From positions 74,587 through 138,586 of the forward strand of contig JBMOMN010000011.1 in NCBI GenBank assembly GCA_049324115.1: 64,000 bases of DNA, read 5' to 3'. The stretch's first letter is position 1, and each line of letters begins with the position of its first letter. A program made the position numbers and the translations under genes. Of this stretch, positions 17,900-25,086 are shown piece after piece. Below the pieces are notes generated by a model that was not told the origin of the DNA, ran no database searches, and was given only the letters and a program-made list of their open reading frames with translations. The stretch comes from UBA5796 sp040752455 (lineage in GTDB: Bacteria; Chloroflexota; Anaerolineae; Anaerolineales; Villigracilaceae).

Positions 17900-19471
17900 A
17901 TGGGCCTGAAACCTGATCACTGGATCCGCAAAATGGCGCTGGAGCACAGGATGATCGAGCCGTTCGTGGACGCGCAAGTCCGGGACGGGGTGATCTCTTA
18001 CGGCGTGTCGTCCTACGGATACGACATCCGCGTGGCGGACGAGTTCATGATCTTCACCAACGTGCATTCGGCCATTGTAGACCCGAAGCATTTCGACCCG
18101 AAGAGCATGTTCGAGTTCAAGGGCGAGGTATGCATCATCCCGCCCAACTCGTTTGCCCTGGCCCGCACGGTGGAATATTTCCGCATCCCGCGCAAGGTGC
18201 TGACGGTATGCCTGGGAAAATCAACGTATGCGCGTTGTTTCAGGGGGGATACCCGCGCGGCTCTGGTGGATGGGACGGCTCCCACCCTGGAAGAAATGGC
18301 GCGACGGGCTGAGTCTGGCGAGATGTTCTGGGGCTATAGCATTGGCGAGAATGGCCGCTTGATCGTCACCTTGCTGGATGCGCCGCGCTATATTGGACGT
18401 GATAGCCTGGTTGAAGTGGCTCTCGATAATGATGAAAAGATTTATTGCACACCCGATCATGCGTTCATGCTGCGCGACGGGCGGTGGCAGGCCGCAGGCG
18501 AATTGCAGCCCGGCGCGTCGCTGATGCCACTCTACCGGAGTATCCAGCGCGGTTACGAAATGGTCTACCAGCCCCTCAACGGGCGTTTGTATCCCACCCA
18601 CCGCCTGGCAGATGAGTGGAATATCCGCAACGATCTCTACGCCGACCAGCCCGGTACGCACCGCCATCACCTTGACTTCGACCGGCTGAATAACAATCCA
18701 TGGAATATCGCCCGGATGGAAGCAAGCGCGCATATCCGCCTGCACAATGCTGAATCTTATGGCGAAGAGTTCGACCCTGGCGAACACAGCCTGGCCATCC
18801 GGGCTTCCTTGCAACGCCGTGCCCAAGATCCCGAATGGGTGGCGGCATATTCCCAGGCACAGAGCGAACGAGCCGTCAACTTTTGGCATGAAGAAATTTA
18901 CGCCGAGACCCGGGAACGTCTCTTGGAGCAGAGACGCAACCCGTCAGAGCAAACACGTCAGGCCCATCGGGACGCCATGCTTCGCCGCTTTGAGGACGTA
19001 GCAGAACGCCTGCGTCATGTCGTGCGTGCAGCTCTCGATCAGGCGGGGTCAATCCGTGGCGCAGCGCGTTTGTTGAATTGCGATCGGGCAGTTTTCAGGC
19101 GGTTCCCTGAAGTCATGGACGAATTCCGGGGTCGGGCGAACAACCATAAAGTCCTCTCCGTGCGCCCGCTGGCTGGCGACCATGATGTCTATTGCCTGAC
19201 TGTACCGGAAGCCGGTAATTTTGCGCTTGAAAGCGGGGTCTTCGTCCACAATTGCGGCATTATTGTTAACGTAACGCCCTTCGAGCCGGAGTGGGAAGGT
19301 TTCGTGACTCTCGAAATCTCGAACACCACGCCGCTGCCGGCCAAGATCTACGCCAACGAGGGCTTGGCCCAGGTGCTGTTCTTCGAAGCCGACGAGGAGT
19401 GCGAGGTCTCGTATGCCGACAAGAAGGGCAAATACCAGAGGCAGAAGAGCATCGTGCTGCCGAAGGTGTAG
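17900..19471 (+). CDS. dcd: dCTP deaminase precursor interrupted by an intein
   Basis: After splicing the product would be a 184-aa dCTP deaminase that makes dUTP for thymidylate synthesis. The N-extein is residues 1-112, ending CLGKSTYAR; the C-extein is the last 72 residues, starting CGIIVNVTPFEPEW and holding the catalytic-type glutamate in TLEISN. Joined, the motif reads GKSTYARCGIIV, the uninterrupted family sequence. The start at 17900 is chosen because GAAAGGA lies 9 bp upstream and the protein then begins MGLKPDHW as in homologs; the frame is open further upstream only through the palindrome. Without splicing the active site would be split, so the cell should depend on the intein. Confidence 0.95.
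   Translation: MGLKPDHWIRKMALEHRMIEPFVDAQVRDGVISYGVSSYGYDIRVADEFMIFTNVHSAIVDPKHFDPKSMFEFKGEVCIIPPNSFALARTVEYFRIPRKVLTVCLGKSTYARCFRGDTRAALVDGTAPTLEEMARRAESGEMFWGYSIGENGRLIVTLLDAPRYIGRDSLVEVALDNDEKIYCTPDHAFMLRDGRWQAAGELQPGASLMPLYRSIQRGYEMVYQPLNGRLYPTHRLADEWNIRNDLYADQPGTHRHHLDFDRLNNNPWNIARMEASAHIRLHNAESYGEEFDPGEHSLAIRASLQRRAQDPEWVAAYSQAQSERAVNFWHEEIYAETRERLLEQRRNPSEQTRQAHRDAMLRRFEDVAERLRHVVRAALDQAGSIRGAARLLNCDRAVFRRFPEVMDEFRGRANNHKVLSVRPLAGDHDVYCLTVPEAGNFALESGVFVHNCGIIVNVTPFEPEWEGFVTLEISNTTPLPAKIYANEGLAQVLFFEADEECEVSYADKKGKYQRQKSIVLPKV
18236..19252 (+). other. intein with HNH homing endonuclease inside dcd
   Basis: The insert encodes 339 residues. It begins with Cys1 (CFRGDTRA), has block B as CTPDHAF, and ends FVHN before Cys+1 of the host, so all residues needed for class 1 splicing at the two junctions are present. 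Block F reads VYCLTVPEAGNF: the usual Asp is Cys and the usual His before NF is Gly. The middle holds an HNH motif (HHLDFDRLNNNPWNI then HIRLHN, about 18655-18745) and a C-terminal helix-turn-helix-like stretch (GSIRGAARLLN). Base composition is visibly less GC-rich than the exteins, a sign of transfer. Confidence 0.93.
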
Positions 19472-19503
19472 GCGCTAACCCCGCCGGCTTTCAATTGCCT
19501 CAC

Positions 19504-19533
19504 AAAACCGCCCGCGCGGGCGGTTTTTGTTTT
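19504..19533 (+). terminator. rho-independent terminator after dcd
   Basis: An 11-bp stem, AAAACCGCCCG with its complement (19504-19527), is followed by TTTTTGTTTT. It lies 33 bp after the dcd stop and before the sensor kinase. Confidence 0.85.
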
Positions 19534-19562
19534 ATACTCCTCACCTGGACGGATAACCCAGG

Positions 19563-22151
19563 ATGCGCAACGTGTTGCCTCGCCTTTTCAGCAAGCCGGT
19601 ATTTTCAGACCCCATCCAGCAGCAGCGGGCGACGGTGCTCACCTATATCTTGTGGATTTCGATCATTGCCTCGATCATCCTGGTGGTCAATTCTTGCCTC
19701 TTCGAGTTTCGTTACGCTCCCCTGCCCACCTCGGCTTATGCGGTCCTCAATATCATCCTGTTATTTGCCCTGAAAAGAGGCCACCTGCTCTGGCCCTGCC
19801 GGATCGTCCCGTTCGGGTTCCTGGCCGTCTTGACCTATAACATTTTCATGGGGAACGGCATCCACGATATCGCGGTGTTGTTCTATCCGCTCGTGATTCT
19901 GTTTGCCGGGCTGCTCCTGGGGCCGAGAGGCGCAATCATCTACGGCGTCGGGACGGTGGTCTCCTCGTCGTTCATCATTTTTTCGGAGTTGCAGGGCTGG
20001 ATCGTGACCCGCTTCGGCCTGGTCACCGATCCCGGTGATTACGTCACAACCGCCGCCGTGTTGGGGATATCCGGGATCATGCTCTGGCTGGTGATCCGCA
20101 ACCTGGAGGGCAGCCTGCTCAACGTCCGGGCCAGCGCGCTCGAACTGGAGACGCGTAACCGGGAGCTGCTCGCCCGCACGGGACAGTTGGAACATCGGGA
20201 GAGGGCCTTGCGGGCCTCAGAAGCCAAATGGCGGGCGGTGGTCGAAAACGCTCCGGCCCTGATCCTCTATACCGATACCCGGGGCAATATCCTGTACGTC
20301 AACAATAACGAAGCCTTCAAGCCCGAAGCGGTCGTTGGGCGGAATATCATGGAATACGTCCGCTCCAAAACCATGCGGAGGGCGATCAAGCTGGTGAGGG
20401 AGGTCGTCCGCACCCGCAAACCTGCTCACTTCGAGATGGACGCCGTTACCGAGGACGGACGCCGGGCGGTTTACTCCGTCAACGTTGGGCCGATCGAACT
20501 GGACGGCCGGGTGGACGGCCTGGCATACCTCGTCCAGGATGTCAGCGACCGCAAGCGCACCGAAGTGGTCCGCAGCGCCCTCTACCGGATCGTCCAGGCG
20601 GCCCAGACCTCCTGGAGCCTGGGCGAGATGTTCGAGTTGATCCACGGGATCGTCGGCGAACTGATGCCTGCCGATAATTTTTACATCGCCATTTTCGACT
20701 CCCAGGCCGGGAGTTTCAGCTATCCCTGTTTCGTGGACGAGATGGAACCCGCGCCTGAACCGCACGGCCTGGACCTGGGGGTGACCAGTTACGTCTTCAG
20801 GACGGGCGTGCCCTTGCTGGCAACCCCGGATGTATTCCAGCGCCTGCTGGATGCGGGGGAGGTCGAGGCGGTGGGAGCCGACGCGGTGGACTGGCTGGGA
20901 GTCCCGCTCAACACCCCGCACGGGGTCATCGGCGTGATGGCCGTCCAGGTTTACAACGACCACATCCGGCTCACGGCAGACGACCGGGACGTGCTGGCCC
21001 TGATCTCCACCCAGGTGGCGAGCGCCATCGAACGCAAAGCCAACGAAGACGCCCTGCGCGAGCAGGAGGCCCGCTGGCGGGTGCTGATGGAGAGCGCCCC
21101 GCAGTACATCCTGACCATTGACCGGGAGGCGAACATCCTGTTCCTCAACCGGGCCGCCTCGACCCTGGTGCGGGACAGCATGGTCGGGCGGAACCTGTTC
21201 GAATTCATCCTGGATGATCGGGCTGCGGACTATCGCCGGATCATCGAAAAGGTCTTCACCGAAAACATCAACGTATCAGTGGATGTCTCCACCGGGGGGC
21301 CGTCTGCCCGGGAGCGCTGGTTCAGTTGCAACCTGGCTCCGCTGCTGCGGGACGGGCAAGAGTACGCCGCCATCATCAACGCGACCGATATTACCGAACG
21401 CATCCGCACCGAGAACGAGATCCGCCGCCTGAACGAGGAGCTTGAGCGGCGCGTGGCCGAGCGTACTGCCCAGTTGGAGGCTGCCAACACCGAACTGGAA
21501 GCCTTCTCGTATTCCATTTCCCACGACCTGCGCGCCCCGCTCCGCGCCGTGGACGGGTTCGCCCGCATCCTCCAGGACGGCTATTCGTCGGCCGTCCCGC
21601 CAGACGCCGCCCATTACCTCGACATCATCCGCGAAAACGCCCGCCACATGGGCGAGTTGATAGACGGCCTGCTGCAATTCTCCCGCCTCAGCCGCCAGCC
21701 GGTCAACCGCCAGCAGGTGGACATGGGACAGATCGTGGCCCAGGTGCTGGAGTCGTTCCAGCCGGAGCTTCAGGGGCGGGAGGTCCGGTTCGTCATTGGC
21801 CCGCTCCCCGATTGCCAGGGCGATCCGTTGCTGCTTCGCCAGGTGTGGTTGAACCTTGTCAGCAACGCGGTCAAGTTCACCGGTCGACGCCAGGCCGCCC
21901 TGATCCAGATCGGGTCCACGCGCCGGGACAGGGAAAACGTCTACTTCATCCGCGACAACGGCATCGGATTTGATGTAAAATATGCAGAAAAATTGTTCGG
22001 TGTTTTCCAGCGCCTGCACCATGCCAACGATTTCGAAGGCACGGGCGTTGGGCTGGCGATCATCCAGCGCATCATCCATCGCCATGGAGGCCGCATCTGG
22101 GCCGACGCACAGCCCGATGTGGGCGCTACTTTTTATTTTTCTCTCCGATAG
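19563..22151 (+). CDS. membrane sensor histidine kinase, PAS-GAF-PAS-HisKA-HATPase
   Basis: The 862-aa kinase has about six membrane helices (25-185), a short coiled coil, PAS (about 218-335), GAF (about 345-490), a second PAS (about 500-620), a coiled coil, then HisKA with the phosphorylated H654 (SHDLRAPLRAV) and an HATPase domain with LVSNAVKF, DNGIGF and GTGVGL boxes, all intact. The kinase core is of the phytochrome-like type that often pairs with stand-alone receivers. The receiver gene starts 9 bp after its stop, so that is the likely partner. The sensed signal is unknown. Confidence 0.92.
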   Translation: MRNVLPRLFSKPVFSDPIQQQRATVLTYILWISIIASIILVVNSCLFEFRYAPLPTSAYAVLNIILLFALKRGHLLWPCRIVPFGFLAVLTYNIFMGNGIHDIAVLFYPLVILFAGLLLGPRGAIIYGVGTVVSSSFIIFSELQGWIVTRFGLVTDPGDYVTTAAVLGISGIMLWLVIRNLEGSLLNVRASALELETRNRELLARTGQLEHRERALRASEAKWRAVVENAPALILYTDTRGNILYVNNNEAFKPEAVVGRNIMEYVRSKTMRRAIKLVREVVRTRKPAHFEMDAVTEDGRRAVYSVNVGPIELDGRVDGLAYLVQDVSDRKRTEVVRSALYRIVQAAQTSWSLGEMFELIHGIVGELMPADNFYIAIFDSQAGSFSYPCFVDEMEPAPEPHGLDLGVTSYVFRTGVPLLATPDVFQRLLDAGEVEAVGADAVDWLGVPLNTPHGVIGVMAVQVYNDHIRLTADDRDVLALISTQVASAIERKANEDALREQEARWRVLMESAPQYILTIDREANILFLNRAASTLVRDSMVGRNLFEFILDDRAADYRRIIEKVFTENINVSVDVSTGGPSARERWFSCNLAPLLRDGQEYAAIINATDITERIRTENEIRRLNEELERRVAERTAQLEAANTELEAFSYSISHDLRAPLRAVDGFARILQDGYSSAVPPDAAHYLDIIRENARHMGELIDGLLQFSRLSRQPVNRQQVDMGQIVAQVLESFQPELQGREVRFVIGPLPDCQGDPLLLRQVWLNLVSNAVKFTGRRQAALIQIGSTRRDRENVYFIRDNGIGFDVKYAEKLFGVFQRLHHANDFEGTGVGLAIIQRIIHRHGGRIWADAQPDVGATFYFSLR

Positions 22152-22160
22152 GCCATTCTC

Positions 22161-22625
22161 ATGACAGAAAAACCCGTTGATATCCTCCTCGTTGAAGACA
22201 ACCCAAGCGATGTGGAACTATCGCTGTATGCCTTGAGAAAGAACAGGATCGTCAACCAGGTCCAGGTGGCGCGGGACGGGGTGGACGCCCTCGACTTTTT
22301 GTTTTGTACCGGGCAATTTACCGACCGCCACATCGAAAACGCCCCGCGGGTGATCTTCCTGGACCTGAAGCTGCCGCGCGTGGACGGGATGGAGGTCCTG
22401 CGCCGGGTCAAATCCGACGAACGCACCCGCAGCATCCCGGTCGTCGTGCTGACTTCCTCCCGCGAGGAACGCGACCTGAGCCGCTGCTACCGGCTGGGGG
22501 TCAACAGTTACGTGGTCAAGCCGATTGACTTCGAAAAATTTACCGAAGTCGTCACGCGTCTCGGGTTTTATTGGCTGTCCTTGAACGAATTGCCTGCGGA
22601 CAAGGTTTTGGGCGGGGAAGAATAG
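22161..22625 (+). CDS. stand-alone response regulator receiver, Rcp1-like
   Basis: The 154-aa protein is a single receiver domain with acidic pocket E12/D13, phospho-acceptor D68 (FLDLKLP) and K120 (VVKPID). It has the insertion between beta strands typical of Rcp1-type receivers that serve phytochrome-like kinases. No output domain is present, so it probably passes phosphate or acts by protein contact. It sits between the sensor kinase and the HD-GYP protein. Confidence 0.92.
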   Translation: MTEKPVDILLVEDNPSDVELSLYALRKNRIVNQVQVARDGVDALDFLFCTGQFTDRHIENAPRVIFLDLKLPRVDGMEVLRRVKSDERTRSIPVVVLTSSREERDLSRCYRLGVNSYVVKPIDFEKFTEVVTRLGFYWLSLNELPADKVLGGEE

Positions 22626-22627
22626 GC

Positions 22628-24007
22628 ATGGACGCGCCCGGCAATCTGAAAATTTTGATCCTCGAAGATAACCGCTTTGACCTTGAACTGATCCTGTTCG
22701 AGCTGCGCCAGGCCGGTTACGTTTTCGGCTGGACGGTGGTGGAAAACGAAGACGATTACCACCGGGAGATTGAATGCGCCCCGGATATCATCCTGGCTGA
22801 TTACACCCTGCCGCAATTCGACGCCATGCGCGCCCTGCGCCTCTTGCAGGAGCACAACCTCGATATTCCCTTCGTCGTCGTGACCGGTTCGATCAGTGAG
22901 GAAGTGGCGGTCGAGTGTATGAAGCAGGGCGCATCCGACTACCTCATCAAAGACCGGCTGAGCCGGTTGGGCCAGGTGGTGCAGCGCGCCCTTGAGCAAA
23001 AATCTTTACGGGATGAAAAGCGCCGCTCCGAACAGGCCCTGCGCGCTTCCGAAGATAAATTTTCGAAAGCCTTCCACCTCCTGCCGGACGCGATGTCCAT
23101 CTGCGACGCGGGCACAGGCGTTTTCCTGGAAGTCAACCAGGGGTTCTCGAACATCCTGGGCTACCGGATGGCCGAGGTCATCGGCAGGCGGGTCGCGGAC
23201 CTGGGCCTTTGGGCCGACCCCGGCGTTCATCAAGGTTATCTATCCCGGCTGCAAGAGGGTGGTGAAGTGCTCAACCTCGAGACGGCTTTCCGCCGGAAGG
23301 ACGGTTCGACCATCTTCGGCTCGATCTCGGCCCGGCGGATCGAATTCGACGGGACACCTGCCGTCCTTTCGGTCATGCGGGATATTACCGGGCGGAAACG
23401 GGCCGAGGAAGAATTGAAGCGCGCCCACGACGAGCTGGAGGAAGCCTACGACGCCACCATCGAAGGCTGGGCGCTGGCCATGGAACTGCGCGACAGTGAG
23501 ATCGAAGGCCACTCCCGCCGCGTCACCAACCTGACCATCAAACTGGCGGAAATGTTCGGCCTGCCCGGAGAAGAGATCACCAATATCCGCCGGGGCGTGC
23601 TTTTGCACGACATCGGCAAAATGGCGATCACCGACAGCATCCTGCAAAAGAAAGGCCCGCTGACCGAGGAGGAATGGGCGATCATGCGCAAGCATCCCAC
23701 CCACGCCTACCGGATGCTGTCTTCCATTGCTTATTTGCAGCCATCGCTGGACATCCCTTATTGCCACCACGAGCATTGGGACGGGAGCGGCTATCCGCGC
23801 GGCCTGAAAGGCGAGGAGATCCCCCTGGCGGCCCGCCTCTTCGCCGTGGTGGATGTCTGGGACGCGCTCCGTTCCGACCGCCCGTACCGGGCCGCGATGA
23901 CCAGGAAGGAAGCGCTGGAATACATCCGCTCCCAATCCAGCCTGTACTTCGACCCGCAGGTGGTAGACTTGTTCATGCGCCTGGTTGACAAAGACGAGTT
24001 GTACTGA
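22628..24007 (+). CDS. REC-PAS-HD-GYP cyclic di-GMP phosphodiesterase
   Basis: The 459-aa protein begins at 22628, two bases after the receiver stop; a longer frame would overlap the receiver gene. It has a receiver domain with D58 and K108, a PAS domain (about 140-260), a coiled coil and an HD-GYP domain with HD at 327-328 (HDIGK), the HHEHWDGSGYP segment and GYP at 388-390, so it should hydrolyse cyclic di-GMP. It completes a three-gene signalling unit with the kinase and receiver, and hypA starts only 4 bp after its stop. Confidence 0.92.
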   Translation: MDAPGNLKILILEDNRFDLELILFELRQAGYVFGWTVVENEDDYHREIECAPDIILADYTLPQFDAMRALRLLQEHNLDIPFVVVTGSISEEVAVECMKQGASDYLIKDRLSRLGQVVQRALEQKSLRDEKRRSEQALRASEDKFSKAFHLLPDAMSICDAGTGVFLEVNQGFSNILGYRMAEVIGRRVADLGLWADPGVHQGYLSRLQEGGEVLNLETAFRRKDGSTIFGSISARRIEFDGTPAVLSVMRDITGRKRAEEELKRAHDELEEAYDATIEGWALAMELRDSEIEGHSRRVTNLTIKLAEMFGLPGEEITNIRRGVLLHDIGKMAITDSILQKKGPLTEEEWAIMRKHPTHAYRMLSSIAYLQPSLDIPYCHHEHWDGSGYPRGLKGEEIPLAARLFAVVDVWDALRSDRPYRAAMTRKEALEYIRSQSSLYFDPQVVDLFMRLVDKDELY

Positions 24008-24011
24008 CGCC

Positions 24012-24377
24012 ATGCACGAACTTCCCGTCACCCAAAGCATCCTCGAGATCGCCGTCCGCAACGGCAGCCAGGCCCACGCCCGGCGCGTGACCGACATTTA
24101 TCTCGTCATCGGCGAACTCTCCTCGCTGGTGGACGACTCGATCCAGTTCTACTGGGATACGATCGCCAAAGGCAGCATCGCCGAAGGCGCGACCTTGCAC
24201 TTCAAACGCATCCCGGCAGAGCTGCAATGCCTGGCCTGCCAGGCCCGCTTCCCCCACGACCGCGAAAACGTCTCCTGCCCGGAGTGTGGCGAGACGAATG
24301 TCCGGGTCGCAGCAGGAGATGAATTCTTCATGGAAGCCATCGAAGTGGATAACGAACCGCAAGGAGACTCCGCATGA
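24012..24377 (+). CDS. hypA: hydrogenase nickel-insertion zinc protein HypA
   Basis: HypA delivers nickel to the large subunit of [NiFe]-hydrogenases together with HypB. The 121-aa protein starts MHE, the nickel-binding N-terminus, and carries a zinc site made of C73/C76 and C89/C92. The start at 24012 is fixed by that motif. It overlaps hypB by four bases and follows the HD-GYP gene by 4 bp, so the signalling genes and the maturation genes are likely on one transcript. Confidence 0.95.
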   Translation: MHELPVTQSILEIAVRNGSQAHARRVTDIYLVIGELSSLVDDSIQFYWDTIAKGSIAEGATLHFKRIPAELQCLACQARFPHDRENVSCPECGETNVRVAAGDEFFMEAIEVDNEPQGDSA

Positions 24378-25078
24378 CCGAGCGTATTTCAGTCGTAGAA
24401 AACATCCTCGGGGCGAACGACCGCCTCGCCCAGGATAACCGCGCCCGCCTCGACGCTGCGGGCGTTTTTGCCATCAACATCATGGCCTCGCCCGGCGCGG
24501 GCAAGACCTCCCTCATCGAACAGACCCTGCTGCGCCTGGCCTCCAAATTCCGGGTGGCGGTGGTGGACGGGGACATCGCCACCTCGATAGACGCCGACCG
24601 GGCCGCCGCAGCCGGGGCCGCAGCCGCGGTCCAGGTCAACACCGGCGGCGAGTGCCACCTCGACGCGGTCATGCTCCAGCAGGCCCTCAACCGGCTTGAC
24701 CTGTCCGCCGCCGACATGCTCATCGTCGAAAACGTGGGCAACCTCGTCTGTCCCGCCGGTTTTGCCCTCGGCACGCACAAATCCGTCCTGGTCGCCTCCA
24801 TCCCCGAAGGCGACGACAAGCCTTACAAATATCCCGGCATGTATCGCGGCGTGGACGTGCTGGTCATCAACAAGATGGACCTGCTGCCCTACATTGACTT
24901 CCGCATGGACTACTTCCGGGCGGGCGTGGAGGCCCTCAACCCCGGCCTGGTCACATTCCCGCTTTCCTGCCGCACCGGTGAAGGCCTCGATGCCTGGATC
25001 GCCTGGCTCACGCACCACGCAACACGCACCACGTACCACGCAACACGCACCACGTACCACGCAACACGTAAGATGTAA
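24374..25078 (+). CDS. hypB: hydrogenase nickel-incorporation GTPase HypB
   Basis: HypB is the GTPase partner of HypA. The 234-aa protein has a P-loop at 39-46 (SPGAGKTS) and the G-domain metal site C94/H95 and C126. It lacks the N-terminal CxxCGC motif and His-rich stretch found in some HypB proteins. The last 23 residues are odd: three repeats of HATR and two of TTYHATR, encoded by a 21-bp tandem repeat. This tail is not part of the fold and seems to have been gained from a repeat; its histidines could in principle bind nickel. Confidence 0.95.
   Translation: MTERISVVENILGANDRLAQDNRARLDAAGVFAINIMASPGAGKTSLIEQTLLRLASKFRVAVVDGDIATSIDADRAAAAGAAAAVQVNTGGECHLDAVMLQQALNRLDLSAADMLIVENVGNLVCPAGFALGTHKSVLVASIPEGDDKPYKYPGMYRGVDVLVINKMDLLPYIDFRMDYFRAGVEALNPGLVTFPLSCRTGEGLDAWIAWLTHHATRTTYHATRTTYHATRKM
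25014..25070 (+). repeat. 21-bp tandem repeat forming the end of hypB
   Basis: ACCACGCAACACG starts at 25014, 25035 and 25056, a period of 21 bp, with CACCACGT between. It keeps the reading frame and encodes the HypB tail. Similar 'CACGCAACACGC' strings occur in gaps at 37.2, 55.5 and 56.5 kb. Confidence 0.85.
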
Positions 25079-25086
25079 CACGCTCA

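Noticed and set aside
18236..19252. The dcd insert considered as a class 3 intein or a group I intron.
   Set aside because: It has Cys1 and lacks the Trp of class 3 block B; the frame is open through both junctions, so splicing is at the protein level.
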